NCBI GenBank assembly: GCA_017407645.1
Contig: JAFQWE010000012.1
Span: forward strand, 29,180-93,179
DNA length: 64,000 bases
From: Clostridia bacterium
GTDB lineage: Bacteria > Bacillota > Clostridia > Oscillospirales > Acutalibacteraceae
Direction: 5' to 3'
The notes beneath the pieces were generated by a model that searched no databases, was not told where the DNA came from, and saw only the letters and a program-made list of their open reading frames with translations. Of this stretch, positions 17,079 to 26,699 are shown piece by piece (positions within the stretch are counted from its first letter, which is position 1; every line of letters begins with the position of its first letter). The position numbers and the translations under genes are program-made.

Positions 17079-18254
17079 TTATTCACCCATCCTTTCAACA
17101 GCGTTTGCAAGGCTTAACAAGGTTGCCTCGCCGAAAGCCTTACCCAAAAGCTGAACACCGCCTGATACAAAAGCAGGGGTGCCGATAAGGTTAGACAGAG
17201 ATGTGAAGACAGACTCCTCAAACACCTTAACGAAGGCATCCTTAATATCATAACGCTCGTAGGCGGTTTTACTGCATACGGGGGTGAGCACTGCATCGTA
17301 ATTTGCCATAAGCTCGGCGAACTTGTCGGCAATTACACGGCGCACCTTAAGGGATTTGTCGTAACAATCGGCATAGCGGTTTTTAGAAAGCACGTCGGAG
17401 CCGTACATAATGACTGCCTTGGTCAAGAAGTTAAAGCCTTCGGTACGGGAGTTAACGTAAAGCTCGTCAATATTCTTATACTGCTTGGCACGATGGCCGT
17501 ATTTTACACCGTCGTAACGGGAAACGTTGTTGCAGGTTTCGGCGGTCATCAAAATCTGCCAAGCGGTGTTGGCGGTATCAAAAATATCAAAAGAAATTTC
17601 CTCAACCTCTACCCCGCATTTACGCAATTTGTCGGCATAAGCGGTAACGTTGGCTTTAACTGCATCGTCACATTTTTGAAGAAGCTCCTTAACAATGCAT
17701 ACCTTTTTGCCCTGAACGTCGCCAATGGTATAATCATAGGTTTGGTTTTTAAGGCAGGTTCCGTCTTTATCATCCTCGCCTGCGATAACCTCTATAATTT
17801 CTTTAACACCCTGAGCATTTTTAGCATATACACCCATCTGCTCACCTGATGCGGCGCAGGAAATTACGCCGTAACGGGATACGGTGCCGTAGGTTGCCTT
17901 TAAGAAATCCACACCTGAAAGGGCGGCGGCGCGGCGGCAACTGCCGTTCATATCAACACCCAGGGCGGCTTTAACCTCTCCCTCAGCCACCAAAGATGCG
18001 GCGGCGCCCTTTAAGGTATCCTCTTTTTCGGCATAGTGGGAAAATTCTCCCACAAGGTCAAGACCAAACTCGCCAACGTGAGTTTTGCCTGCCACTTTGT
18101 AGCCTTTGTTTTCAAGACGAGTAACTGCCTCGGCACTGAAAAGGGGCTTAAAGCCCTCCAGCATTTTTGAGCCTGCAGTTGCCTCCACATCCTTTACAAG
18201 AATGGTATCGTCAACGGCAATATTTCCGTTTAACTTAACACTGTAACAGTTCAT
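17079..18254 (-). CDS. gatA: Shortened, divergent GatA (amidase-type subunit of Asp-tRNA amidotransferase)
   Basis: 391 residues against about 485 in ordinary GatA. Position next to gatB and shared phrases (ILVKD, GSKMLEGFKP, LKATYGTVSRYGV, EATLLSLANAVE) identify it. The first 55 or so residues of normal GatA are absent. The loop normally reading GGSSGGSAAA is replaced by EDTLKGAAAS, removing the cis-Ser of the Ser-cisSer-Lys triad. Lys21 and a Ser in NGSCRR (about residue 105) remain. The enzyme may therefore use another ammonia source or a rebuilt site. It starts ATG at 18254; a GTG one codon upstream is possible. Confidence 0.85.
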   Translation of the reverse strand: MNCYSVKLNGNIAVDDTILVKDVEATAGSKMLEGFKPLFSAEAVTRLENKGYKVAGKTHVGEFGLDLVGEFSHYAEKEDTLKGAAASLVAEGEVKAALGVDMNGSCRRAAALSGVDFLKATYGTVSRYGVISCAASGEQMGVYAKNAQGVKEIIEVIAGEDDKDGTCLKNQTYDYTIGDVQGKKVCIVKELLQKCDDAVKANVTAYADKLRKCGVEVEEISFDIFDTANTAWQILMTAETCNNVSRYDGVKYGHRAKQYKNIDELYVNSRTEGFNFLTKAVIMYGSDVLSKNRYADCYDKSLKVRRVIADKFAELMANYDAVLTPVCSKTAYERYDIKDAFVKVFEESVFTSLSNLIGTPAFVSGGVQLLGKAFGEATLLSLANAVERMGE

Positions 18255-18264
18255 CACTCACACC

Positions 18265-20343
18265 TCACTTTACAAGTCTGGGAACTTGCCAACTGTCATC
18301 ACTACGCTCGGGAGCGCCCTGAAGCAAGCTCTCGCGAGTGAATGGTTGACGGCGTACATCTTCACGCAAAACGTTGGTCATTGGCATAACGTGTACCATT
18401 GGCTCAACGTCTGCGGTATCTACATTTGCAAGAACTTGCTCTTTTTCTGCCATGGTTGCAAAAATATCCTGAACAAGCTGCTCTTCTTCCTCGCTCAAGG
18501 CAATCTGATTAAGCTGCTGAGCGTTTGAGAAGGTGGAACGCTTGCCTGAGCTTTGCTTTGCAGAGCCGGAGGCACCTGCACTGCGCTGTGCCAAGGCACT
18601 GCCGCTGCCAAGCAGATGAACGTCCTCAAGCTGCTGATTGGTAACGTTGCCGGGAGCACCAAGAAGCAAATCCTGTGCGTTGCCGTTTAAGGGGAAGGCA
18701 ATAACGTCGATAATCTTTTCTTCGTCGGTAAGAAGCATTACAATTCGGTCAACACCGGGTGCCATACCTGCGTGTGGGGGCGCACCGTACTGGAAGGCGG
18801 TGTAAAGGGCGTTAAAGCGCTCTTTAAGTTCTTCCTCGGTGTAGCCTGCAATCTCGAACGCTTTTTTCATTATATCAATATCGTGGTTACGGATGGCACC
18901 TGAAGCAAGCTCGATGCCGTTGCCAACAAGGTCATACTGATAAGCAAGCACTTGGCAGGGGTCATCACCAAGCAGAGCATCCATACCGCCCTGTGGCATT
19001 GAGAAGGGGTTGTGGGTAAAGATAATTTGCTCGGTTTCTTCATCCTCTTCAAACATGGGAAAGTCAACAACAAAGCAAAACTCAAATGCACCCTCGTCAA
19101 TAAGGTCAAGTTGCTCTTTCTTAGCAAGCCAGGTACGAATCATACCTGCCTTTTTCTCGGTATCATTCTTCTTATCGTCGCAGATGAAGAAGAGAGTTTC
19201 GCCCTCTTTCACACCTGTGATTTCAACAATTTCTGCCTTTTTCTCATCGGTAAGGAACTTGGCAATAGGGCCTGCAAAAACGCCCTCTTTAAGAGTGATA
19301 TAACCAAGACCGCCAAGTCCAACCTCACTTGAAGTGGCAAACTTTAATGAGTCTTCAAAGAACTTCTTTGACTTGCCCTGACAGTTGGCAACAATACCGC
19401 GAACGGGCTTGCCCTTAAATGCGGGGAAGTCAACGTCGCTGAAGAAAGCGGTTAAATCGCAAATAATAAGGGGGTTGCGAAGGTCGGGCTTATCAGAGCC
19501 GTAGGTCATCATTGCATCGGCATAGGTAATGCGGCGGAAAGGCTTGGGAGTAATTCTCTTATCAGAGAAGGTGCTGAAAATATTGTAAACAACGTCTTCA
19601 CAAACGTCCAAAACCTCTTCCTGAGTGGAGAATGCCATTTCAAAGTCAAGCTGATAAAACTCACCGGGTGAGCGGTCTGCACGGGCATCTTCATCACGGA
19701 AGCAGGGTGCAATCTGGAAGTATCTGTCAAAGCCTGACACCATAAGCAGCTGCTTAAACTGCTGCGGTGCCTGTGGCAATGCATAGAATTTGCCGGGGTG
19801 CTTACGGCTTGGTACAAGGAAGTCACGGGCGCCCTCGGGTGATGATGCAGTAAGGATAGGAGTCTGCATCTCTAAAAAGCCCTTTTCCTCCATCAGCTTT
19901 CTCATATGACGGATAATCATTGAGCGCTTTACAAGGTTATTGTGATTTTTTGGGTTGCGCAAATCAAGATAGCGGTATTTAAGACGAAGTTCGTCCTTGC
20001 TGAGTCTTGACTCGCTAACGTCAAAGGGCATTCTGCTTACGCTTTTGCCCAAAACGGTCAGACTGTCGGCAACAAGTTCAACGGCACCTGTTTCAATCTT
20101 TTCGTTAACGGTTTCTTCGTCACGCTTTCTTACGATACCGCTTACAGAGATAACTGTTTCGCGGTTTACGTTTTTAAGCAATGACTCGTCGTGAACAACC
20201 ACCTGTGTTATTCCCGTATAGTCCCTTAAATCAATAAAGATAACGCCACCGTGGTCGCGCACAACGTCAACCCAACCTGCAAGTTGCACAGTTTGACCGA
20301 TATGCTTGTCACGAATGTCGTTACATAGCAGAGTTCTGTACAT
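18265..20343 (-). CDS. aspS-gatC: Aspartyl-tRNA synthetase fused to GatC
   Basis: 692 residues. 1-110: anticodon-binding OB fold ([19 protein letters not shown]). About 120-590: class II catalytic core with the bacterial GAD insertion, motif 2 phrase [11 protein letters not shown] and motif 3 GMAPGVDR. About 590-607: a Ser/Ala/Gln-rich linker. 608-692: a complete GatC domain ([43 protein letters not shown]). The fusion would tether the charging enzyme to GatA and GatB encoded next. His31 matches the residue reported in non-discriminating bacterial AspRS, so it probably charges both tRNA-Asp and tRNA-Asn. The ATG follows GGGGG. Confidence 0.93.
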   Translation of the reverse strand: MYRTLLCNDIRDKHIGQTVQLAGWVDVVRDHGGVIFIDLRDYTGITQVVVHDESLLKNVNRETVISVSGIVRKRDEETVNEKIETGAVELVADSLTVLGKSVSRMPFDVSESRLSKDELRLKYRYLDLRNPKNHNNLVKRSMIIRHMRKLMEEKGFLEMQTPILTASSPEGARDFLVPSRKHPGKFYALPQAPQQFKQLLMVSGFDRYFQIAPCFRDEDARADRSPGEFYQLDFEMAFSTQEEVLDVCEDVVYNIFSTFSDKRITPKPFRRITYADAMMTYGSDKPDLRNPLIICDLTAFFSDVDFPAFKGKPVRGIVANCQGKSKKFFEDSLKFATSSEVGLGGLGYITLKEGVFAGPIAKFLTDEKKAEIVEITGVKEGETLFFICDDKKNDTEKKAGMIRTWLAKKEQLDLIDEGAFEFCFVVDFPMFEEDEETEQIIFTHNPFSMPQGGMDALLGDDPCQVLAYQYDLVGNGIELASGAIRNHDIDIMKKAFEIAGYTEEELKERFNALYTAFQYGAPPHAGMAPGVDRIVMLLTDEEKIIDVIAFPLNGNAQDLLLGAPGNVTNQQLEDVHLLGSGSALAQRSAGASGSAKQSSGKRSTFSNAQQLNQIALSEEEEQLVQDIFATMAEKEQVLANVDTADVEPMVHVMPMTNVLREDVRRQPFTRESLLQGAPERSDDSWQVPRLVK

Positions 20344-20379
20344 TAAAAATACCCCCTGAATTTTGGTAAAAATAAAAGC

Positions 20380-20595
20380 CCCGGAAATATATCGCTATAT
20401 TTCCGGGACGAGTAAACTAAAATTTAACCCGCGGTGCCACCCGCATTGACACAAAAATGTGTCCGCTTTTTATATTAAATTAAAATTACAGTCGGAGTGT
20501 TCCCAAGCTTACTACTCATCTTAATGCGCTTTCAGTCGGTGGCGCATATTCCCTGTCAGACTTTCCACAAAAGCCGAGTCTCCGCCTATTAGTAT
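20380..20595 (-). ncRNA. T-box riboswitch leader of the aspS-gatC operon
   Basis: On the minus strand the conserved T-box bulge sequence GCGGGTGGCACCGCGGGTT lies at 20444-20426. It is followed by a terminator hairpin (CCCGGAAATATA with TATATTTCCGGG, 20407-20380) and the T-run TTTTATTTTT. Stem I can be closed by CGGAG near the 5' end with CTCCG near 20492-20496. The internal loop just above this helix contains AAC (20501-20499), a candidate Asn specifier. A GAC at 20557-20555 is the alternative. Uncharged tRNA would stabilise the antiterminator and turn on the operon. Confidence 0.88.
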
Positions 20596-20619
20596 AGCAA
20601 ATGCTTTTTTAATTGTCAA
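20591..20619 (-). promoter_or_regulatory. Promoter of the T-box aspS-gatC-gatA-gatB operon
   Basis: Minus strand: TTGACA (20619-20614), 17 bp spacer, TATACT (20596-20591); the T-box leader begins just downstream. Confidence 0.88.
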
Positions 20620-20661
20620 CAATATTTTGTTACTTTATTATATGCCTTATTCTGTTAATTA

Positions 20662-22212
20662 TTAACCTTTGAATTTTGTATAAAGGGTTTTGCCCTTATC
20701 CATAATCTTGCCGTTAAGAAGTGCAAGTTGGCTGACGGTTACCGGCTCTGTGCCCTGCTCAAGCATAAGGGGCAGACACTCCTCCACTGCCTCAACGGTA
20801 CGGTAGTTGCCCCCTGAGTCGTGCATTAGAATTATACTGCCATCCTGTTTGAACAGTTTTTTAAGAATGTCGGTGCGGGATTTGATGGTGTCAGTATCCT
20901 TAATACCCACAAAATTGCCGCATATATAGGTCATTCCAAAGTTATACTTTTCAAACTGATATACGGGATAGCTTGAATACACCAACGGAAAACGGAAAAG
21001 CTTGGTATCTTCACCTGTAATCTCTTTTATTTTAGCGGTGGTGTCGTTTACTTCTTTTAAAATATCTGCCTCTTTGCCTTGCTCGTGCAAGGTTTTAAAG
21101 TTGGGATGGCTCCAGGAATGACTGCCAATTTCACAACCAAGTTCTTTTGCCTTTGTAAGATTGTAACTGTTACCGTCTATATTTTTGCCAATAACAAAAA
21201 AGGTAAAAGGCACATTGTACCGTTCTGCTACCTCTAACAAACGGGTGGTAGTATCATAGCTTGGTCCGTCGTCAAAGGTAAGGGCTACAAACTTGTCGGT
21301 TGTAGGCCCGTCGTACTTTTTGACCTGCTCAAGCATCTGAAACACACACAGGGCGTCGCAACTGTCAATTTTGCCGTTTTTGTTGGCATCGGTGGTGGCA
21401 GTATTTAAACCGTCTGCCGATATATCACCGATTAGAGCTTGCTGAACTAAAAGCAAATCCAACCGACTAAAAAAGCCGTTGCCGCTCACGTCACCCATAC
21501 TGCTTTTGCCAACCAATCTGCCGTAGTTAAGATATTCAGTGCCTGATACACCGCTTGACAACGTAAAATTGCGAAGCTTGGTGGCTTTTGCAGTTTCGCG
21601 GTCGTCAATTTTTATGTTTACACCGTTAAACTTAGGCAAAGCGCCAATCTGCTTTTTAAGGTTTGCGGCGCTTACTCGCAAAACGGCACGCTCATCCTCT
21701 GCACTTTTGCGGGTGACGATAATATCACCCTTGTTATATTCCATTTTATATGAAACGTAAATGGTGGTAAAAAAGCAGTTGTAGGAATAATCTGCAGTTA
21801 TCGGTTTATCCTGCCAATAAAGACTGAAGCCCGTTTCATAAGGTTTATTTGAGGTAAATGACTCGTTTCTGCCACCTGCGTCAAAATTGCGTGAAGAGGA
21901 TATGCGCAGGCTTAAATCACCAACTGAAATAGCGGTATAATCTGCCTCACGGCAGTTGTAGTTGTTGGTGATGGAATAATCCACCGACCAGGTAAACGAA
22001 TCGGCAAGATTATAGGTTTTGTTAGAGGTAATTACTCCCCCTGAGCCTGAAACCACTGCCTCGGTGCCGTCGGCACTTACACTTACACCCTGCAAAGCCC
22101 AGTTGCCGTCATTCCAAGTGCCGCTGTAAAGAGGTGCCGCAGATACCTTTGCCGTTGGCATAACTAAAGCCACCAAAAGTAAGGAGATTATTAACGATAA
22201 GCCTTTTTTCAT
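20662..22212 (-). CDS. Secreted dockerin-containing polysaccharide deacetylase (NodB), copy 2
   Basis: 516 residues from the ATG at 22212 (AGGGTGAG upstream). Signal peptide 1-25. Residues 26-230: beta-rich domain, perhaps carbohydrate binding. About 240-297: type I dockerin-like module with two Ca-loop repeats (DVSGNGFFSRLDLLL, DANKNGKIDSCDALCV). About 307-500: NodB domain with TFDDGPS, HSWSHP, RFPLVYSSYP and a final LMHDSGG. It should remove acetyl groups from a polysaccharide such as xylan, chitin or peptidoglycan outside the cell; the dockerin may dock it to a scaffold. About 45 percent like its upstream neighbour by eye. Confidence 0.87.
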   Translation of the reverse strand: MKKGLSLIISLLLVALVMPTAKVSAAPLYSGTWNDGNWALQGVSVSADGTEAVVSGSGGVITSNKTYNLADSFTWSVDYSITNNYNCREADYTAISVGDLSLRISSSRNFDAGGRNESFTSNKPYETGFSLYWQDKPITADYSYNCFFTTIYVSYKMEYNKGDIIVTRKSAEDERAVLRVSAANLKKQIGALPKFNGVNIKIDDRETAKATKLRNFTLSSGVSGTEYLNYGRLVGKSSMGDVSGNGFFSRLDLLLVQQALIGDISADGLNTATTDANKNGKIDSCDALCVFQMLEQVKKYDGPTTDKFVALTFDDGPSYDTTTRLLEVAERYNVPFTFFVIGKNIDGNSYNLTKAKELGCEIGSHSWSHPNFKTLHEQGKEADILKEVNDTTAKIKEITGEDTKLFRFPLVYSSYPVYQFEKYNFGMTYICGNFVGIKDTDTIKSRTDILKKLFKQDGSIILMHDSGGNYRTVEAVEECLPLMLEQGTEPVTVSQLALLNGKIMDKGKTLYTKFKG

Positions 22213-22285
22213 TAAACTCACCCTATTGCCTTTTATTAAACAGTGCGCACCGCTTCGAAAACAAAGCGATGCGCCGAATCTTAAT

Positions 22286-23848
22286 TTATCTGAAATCAGA
22301 ATAAAGGGACTCACCCTTATCCATTGTTACACCCTTAATTTGAGCAAGTTCACTTACGGTAACAAGCTCAAATCCATTTTGAATAAGCCACGGAACAGCC
22401 TCTTCAAGTGCTTCAACCGTCTTGTAATTGTAGCCTGAATCGTGCATCAAAATAATATTTCCGTCAACTGCCAACTCTTTGATTTTTGCAGTACGGGATG
22501 CAACGGTATCGGTGTCGTTAATACCTACAAAATGGCCGCAAATATAGGTCATTCCAAAGTTAAACTTAGCAAAGTCCTTAACAGGAAATCCGGAATAAAC
22601 CAAGGGGAAACGGAAAAGCTCCACCTCTTTGCCTGTTACTGCAGTGATAGCGGCGTTGGCGTCGTTAACCTCTGCCATAATAGTCTCTTCATCACCGTTA
22701 TCAAGCAAGGTTTTGAAGTTTTGATGGCTCCAAGAGTGACTGCCTATCTCAAATCCAAGAGCATCAGCGCGTTCAAGATTATATTGAGCGTTGGCTATAT
22801 TTTTGGCTACAACAAAGAAGGTTGCCTTTGCATTGTTGCGCTCGAATATATCAAGAATTCGTGTGGTAGTGCTGTAACTGGGACCGTCGTCAAAGGTAAG
22901 CGCAAGATATTTTGTGCTTACGGGGCCTGCATACTCCTTTACGCCCAACATCATTTGCTGAATAAAGAGCACGTCTGCACTGTCAAAATTGCCGCTCTTA
23001 TCTGCATCAGCCTGAGTCATATCGCACTGACCGCTAACCTGATGACCAAGCGCAAGCATCTGTGCGTCAAGGAAGTCAACGGCACTTAAAGTACCGCTTC
23101 CGTCAATATCACCACGGTTGTTGCAGGTCTCTACACGGGACAGATTTGTATACTCCACTCCGGTAGAGCCGCTGTTAAGAACAAAGTTTTTAAAACGGGT
23201 TGTCTTGTATTTTTCGTTACCTTTAATCACAACGCCTGCATTGGCAAAGCTGTAATTTGAGCCTGCGGCGGCTTTAAAGGTTTTTGCGCTGACTCGCAAA
23301 ATGGCACGGGTTTCGCCTGTTGTTTTGCGGGTTACAACTATATCTCCGTTATCAAAATCAACGCCGTAGGTAACGTAACTGCTTACATACATACTGTCGT
23401 AGCAATAATCTGCAGCAAGTTCCGTACCATTCCACTGCAAACGGGCACAGGTAAGATAGGGGCGTTTGTTAGTAACCTCATCACTGCCTGCAGGGGCATC
23501 GGGATTAAACTTGTCGGATACGTATAAGGTCAAACCGCCCACGCTAAAGGATGAATATTGACTTTCGTTACAGTTATAGTTGTTAACGATAGCATAATCA
23601 ACACTGAAATTAAAAGCCTTGCCTAAATTATAGGTGTTTGACAGGGTTGCCACACAGTTTGCGCCGTTTGATACACTAAGCACAGCGCCTGTTTCATCAA
23701 CCGCGCCATTGCCTGTAATGGTCCAGTTTCCGTCGTTCCACAATCCGCTGTAAAGGGTAACTGACTGGGCATTTGCCATAGGTATGCCAACAAGCATAAG
23801 GCAAACGCACAAAATTACTGAAAAAGCCTTTATTAGAAATTTATTCAT
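22286..23848 (-). CDS. Secreted dockerin-containing polysaccharide deacetylase (NodB), copy 1
   Basis: 520 residues from the ATG at 23848 (GAGG 7 bases upstream). Same order as its neighbour: signal peptide to about residue 27, beta-rich domain starting LYSGLWNDGNW, dockerin-like repeats (DIDGSGTLSAVDFLDAQ, DADKSGNFDSADVLFIQQ) near 248-308, then NodB with TFDDGPS, HSWSHQ, RFPLVYSGFP and LMHDSGYN. The metal triad Asp-His-His is therefore kept. It is a tandem duplicate lying 14 bp after the WYL regulator gene, so both are probably in that transcript. Confidence 0.87.
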   Translation of the reverse strand: MNKFLIKAFSVILCVCLMLVGIPMANAQSVTLYSGLWNDGNWTITGNGAVDETGAVLSVSNGANCVATLSNTYNLGKAFNFSVDYAIVNNYNCNESQYSSFSVGGLTLYVSDKFNPDAPAGSDEVTNKRPYLTCARLQWNGTELAADYCYDSMYVSSYVTYGVDFDNGDIVVTRKTTGETRAILRVSAKTFKAAAGSNYSFANAGVVIKGNEKYKTTRFKNFVLNSGSTGVEYTNLSRVETCNNRGDIDGSGTLSAVDFLDAQMLALGHQVSGQCDMTQADADKSGNFDSADVLFIQQMMLGVKEYAGPVSTKYLALTFDDGPSYSTTTRILDIFERNNAKATFFVVAKNIANAQYNLERADALGFEIGSHSWSHQNFKTLLDNGDEETIMAEVNDANAAITAVTGKEVELFRFPLVYSGFPVKDFAKFNFGMTYICGHFVGINDTDTVASRTAKIKELAVDGNIILMHDSGYNYKTVEALEEAVPWLIQNGFELVTVSELAQIKGVTMDKGESLYSDFR

Positions 23849-23862
23849 TATAATACCTCTAT

Positions 23863-24846
23863 TCAATACTCACTAAGCACCTTGCCAAGTTGTGCTTTGT
23901 ACTCATCGATAACCGACTGAGGCGATACTACCTTAACACCGTTACCAAAGCCGAAAAGCCATGAATAAAACTTTTGGGACAGGTTAACGGGCAAGGAGGC
24001 TCTGAATTTGCCTTCACCCACAGGAACGGTTTTAAGCTTGGTGCCAAACTGGTCAAATACGGCACCTGCTAAGGAGTTGTCAAACTCACACACAACAACA
24101 GCGTGCTCACCGCCAAACTGAGAGAAGGATGCCCTTTCTCTGTCAATGGGGCTGTACGACTTGTACCGCTTTTGCTCTTCTCTTTCAAGTTCGGTAACTT
24201 TGACGCCCTCCATCAAATCAAGGCGGAAGCTTGAAATGGTATCGTACTTTGAGTGATAGGCGTGCATATAGTATTTTTCGTTATCCCACACAACTGCGTA
24301 TGGGCTTACAACGTACTCTGCACCGCCGTTTCGGTATTCCTTTTTGCCGTTTGGCAAGTAGCGGAAATATTTAAAGGATACTCTGCGGTTGCGCCTTATT
24401 GCCTCGTAAACACCGTCAAGCACGTAAAAAATCTGCTCGTTATCAGTCTTGTCATCATCGGTCATATAAAGACCGCGACGAAGCCCCTCTGCCTGATGAA
24501 CCGAGGCAAGAGAGCCTAACTTATTGATAAGTTGTTTAGACTTTTTTACAGTGATAAATCGCGACGACTGCACTGCATCTGCAAGGAGTTTAAGCTCGTG
24601 CAGTTCAAAATCACGGCTCATCACATAGTAACCTCTTGGTGCAGAGGTGCTTTTGCCAATATCAATACCAAACTCCTCAAGAGCCTCAATATGACGGTAG
24701 ATTGCCTTGCGGTCACAACCGTAGCCAATCTCTTCAAGCTGTTCGATAATAGCCTCTGCCGTTAAGGGATGGTCTTCATCCGTTTGCTCGGTAAGTATGC
24801 GCCAGACGTGTAAAAAAACCTCTTTAGAGGCTTTTACCCCTGCCAT
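23863..24846 (-). CDS. WYL-domain transcriptional regulator
   Basis: 327 residues. N-terminal winged helix-turn-helix (residues about 10-70, with CDRKAIYRHIEALEEFGIDI as recognition region). A WYL domain follows (about 150-230), with NRRVSFKYFRYLPNG and VWDNEKYYMHAY, then a C-terminal WCX part. WYL domains sense ligands, in some cases nucleic acid or metabolites. The start ATG overlaps the upp stop (TAATG), so it is translationally coupled to upp. It could control the deacetylase pair downstream; that is inference from position. Confidence 0.85.
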   Translation of the reverse strand: MAGVKASKEVFLHVWRILTEQTDEDHPLTAEAIIEQLEEIGYGCDRKAIYRHIEALEEFGIDIGKSTSAPRGYYVMSRDFELHELKLLADAVQSSRFITVKKSKQLINKLGSLASVHQAEGLRRGLYMTDDDKTDNEQIFYVLDGVYEAIRRNRRVSFKYFRYLPNGKKEYRNGGAEYVVSPYAVVWDNEKYYMHAYHSKYDTISSFRLDLMEGVKVTELEREEQKRYKSYSPIDRERASFSQFGGEHAVVVCEFDNSLAGAVFDQFGTKLKTVPVGEGKFRASLPVNLSQKFYSWLFGFGNGVKVVSPQSVIDEYKAQLGKVLSEY

Positions 24847-25487
24847 TACAGTGTACCGAAAATTCGGTCGCCTGCGTCACCAAGGCCGGGCACGATGTAT
24901 CCGTGCTCGTTAAGGCACTTGTCAATAGCGGCAGTATAAACAGGCACGTCGGGATGAGCCTCGATAAATGCCTTGATGCCCTCGGGTGCAGAAATGATGC
25001 ACATAAACTTAATTGAACGGGGATTGCGCTTTTTAATCTGACTTACTGCATCAATGGCAGAGCCGCCTGTTGCAAGCATGGGGTCAACGATGATAACGTC
25101 CCGCTCCTCAATATCATGAGGAAGCTTGCAGTAATATTCAACAGGCTGAAGAGTCTCGTGGTCGCGGTAAAGACCGATGTGACCGATACGTGCACCCGGA
25201 ATCAATGCAACCATACCGTCAACCATTCCAAGACCTGCGCGCAAAATAGGCACAACTGCCAATTTGCGACCTGCAATAATATTTGTGTTTGCCATTCCAA
25301 CGGGAGTTTTAACCTCTACCTCTTTAAGCGGAAGGTCACGGGTTGCCTCAAAACACATAAGGGTTGCAATTTCACTTACAAGCTGACGGAAATCCTTTGA
25401 ACTGGTATTTTCGTCGCGAAGCAAAGATACCTTGTGCTGTACAAGTGGGTGGTCAATCCAAGTTACGTTTTTAAACTCTGTGTTCAT
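24846..25487 (-). CDS. upp: Uracil phosphoribosyltransferase
   Basis: 213 residues. It has the PRPP-binding loop [14 protein letters not shown] near residue 126 and the uracil-binding end [17 protein letters not shown]. It salvages uracil to UMP. The ATG at 25487 follows GGAG by 8 bases; an in-frame ATG at 25505 lies on top of that site and is rejected. It is in a row with rpiB, tsaB and tsaE upstream. Confidence 0.95.
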   Translation of the reverse strand: MNTEFKNVTWIDHPLVQHKVSLLRDENTSSKDFRQLVSEIATLMCFEATRDLPLKEVEVKTPVGMANTNIIAGRKLAVVPILRAGLGMVDGMVALIPGARIGHIGLYRDHETLQPVEYYCKLPHDIEERDVIIVDPMLATGGSAIDAVSQIKKRNPRSIKFMCIISAPEGIKAFIEAHPDVPVYTAAIDKCLNEHGYIVPGLGDAGDRIFGTL

Positions 25488-25516
25488 TTTAAGCGCTCCA
25501 TTCATTTTTATATTTA

Positions 25517-25972
25517 TTATAAAGAATTTTCTTGCTCGATTTTAGTTATAAGGTCAACTCTGCGCTGATGTCTGCCACCCTCAAACTCGGCATTTACAAA
25601 CTCTTCCACCATAAGCTTGGCAGTTTCAATACCGATAACACGGGCGCCAAGGCAAAGTATATTTGCATTGTTGTGAATACGGGTAAGCTTTGCGCTGTAA
25701 ACCTCACTGCAAGCGGCGGCGCGAATGCCCTTGACCTTGTTAGCCGCCATTGACATACCGATACCCGTGCCGCAAACAAGTATACCCAGCTCTGCCTCGC
25801 CACTGACAACCTTGCTTGCCACCTCAAATGCCTTCTCAGGATAATCCACTGCTTCACCGGGCTGAATTCCGCAATCAATTACGGTGTTGCCAAGACCTTC
25901 AAGATAAGCCTTAAGCTCGTTTTTAAACTCGGGACCGCCGTGGTCACAACCCATTGCAATAACCTTTGACAT
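25517..25972 (-). CDS. rpiB: Ribose-5-phosphate isomerase B
   Basis: 151 residues of the RpiB/LacAB family: [15 protein letters not shown] at the start, the catalytic [20 protein letters not shown] near residue 68, and [12 protein letters not shown] near 100. It interconverts ribose-5-phosphate and ribulose-5-phosphate. The ribosome site GGAAGG lies 9 bases before the ATG. The same operon row makes ribose phosphate and uses PRPP (upp). Confidence 0.94.
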   Translation of the reverse strand: MSKVIAMGCDHGGPEFKNELKAYLEGLGNTVIDCGIQPGEAVDYPEKAFEVASKVVSGEAELGILVCGTGIGMSMAANKVKGIRAAACSEVYSAKLTRIHNNANILCLGARVIGIETAKLMVEEFVNAEFEGGRHQRRVDLITKIEQENSL

Positions 25973-25994
25973 ATAAAAACTTCCTTCCGAAAAT

Positions 25995-26699
25995 TTATTT
26001 ACCTTCTGTTTTTGCCTTTAATTCACGCTCTGCCTGTGGCAGTCGCAAATAACTGGGCAACAAGTCTTGTGGACCTACGGGACCATACTCCCCTGCCAAT
26101 ATTGCCACCTCACCTGCACGCTGAACGCTTATATTATTGCTAACCTTAATGCAGGAAAGAGACTCGCCGAATTTATTATAGCACAAATCCATTCCGCCGC
26201 CAACAAGAATTATCTTATTATCGGGATTTTTTTGCTTATATTCCAACAGTTCTTTTTCAAGCTCGTCGCACATAAGGGCTCTGTCTTCACAAAGTCGGGT
26301 TAAAGTTGTTCCGTCGGAATAAAAAAGAGCGTTATAAACCTGATTGCAACGGGCATCCATAACGGCGCAGATAAGCCCCGTCATATCCTTTGCACCCATT
26401 GCGATGGCGTGAAGGGTTGACACGCCCACACACTCTTTGCCGCAACCCATTGCCATTCCCTTAACGGCGGCAATGCCTATGCGAAGGCCTGTAAATGAGC
26501 CGGGGCCCACTGTTACGGCAAACAAATCCATATCTTTAAGAGTCAGCTCGGAATTTTTAAGCATAGACTCAACCATAGGCATCAAGGTGCGTGAATGGGT
26601 AAGCCCTGCGCTGACAAAGCTTTCACATATACGGACGCCGTTTTCAACAACGGCACAGGACGCCGCCTTGTCGGCACAATCAACTGCAAGAATTTTCAT
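25995..26699 (-). CDS. tsaB: tRNA threonylcarbamoyladenosine complex subunit TsaB
   Basis: 234 residues of the ASKHA fold: ILAVDCADKAASCAV at the start, HSRTLMPMVESML, and VGPGSFTGLRIGIAAVKG near residue 68. TsaB scaffolds TsaD and TsaE in t6A37 synthesis on ANN-decoding tRNAs. Its ATG overlaps the tsaE stop (ATGA). tsaD is not in this window. Confidence 0.94.
   Translation of the reverse strand: MKILAVDCADKAASCAVVENGVRICESFVSAGLTHSRTLMPMVESMLKNSELTLKDMDLFAVTVGPGSFTGLRIGIAAVKGMAMGCGKECVGVSTLHAIAMGAKDMTGLICAVMDARCNQVYNALFYSDGTTLTRLCEDRALMCDELEKELLEYKQKNPDNKIILVGGGMDLCYNKFGESLSCIKVSNNISVQRAGEVAILAGEYGPVGPQDLLPSYLRLPQAERELKAKTEGK

Noticed and set aside
20457-20595. A separate small RNA or attenuator unrelated to T-box
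   Set aside because: The stretch is continuous with the T-box bulge and terminator and is closed by a plausible stem I, so one riboswitch explains it.
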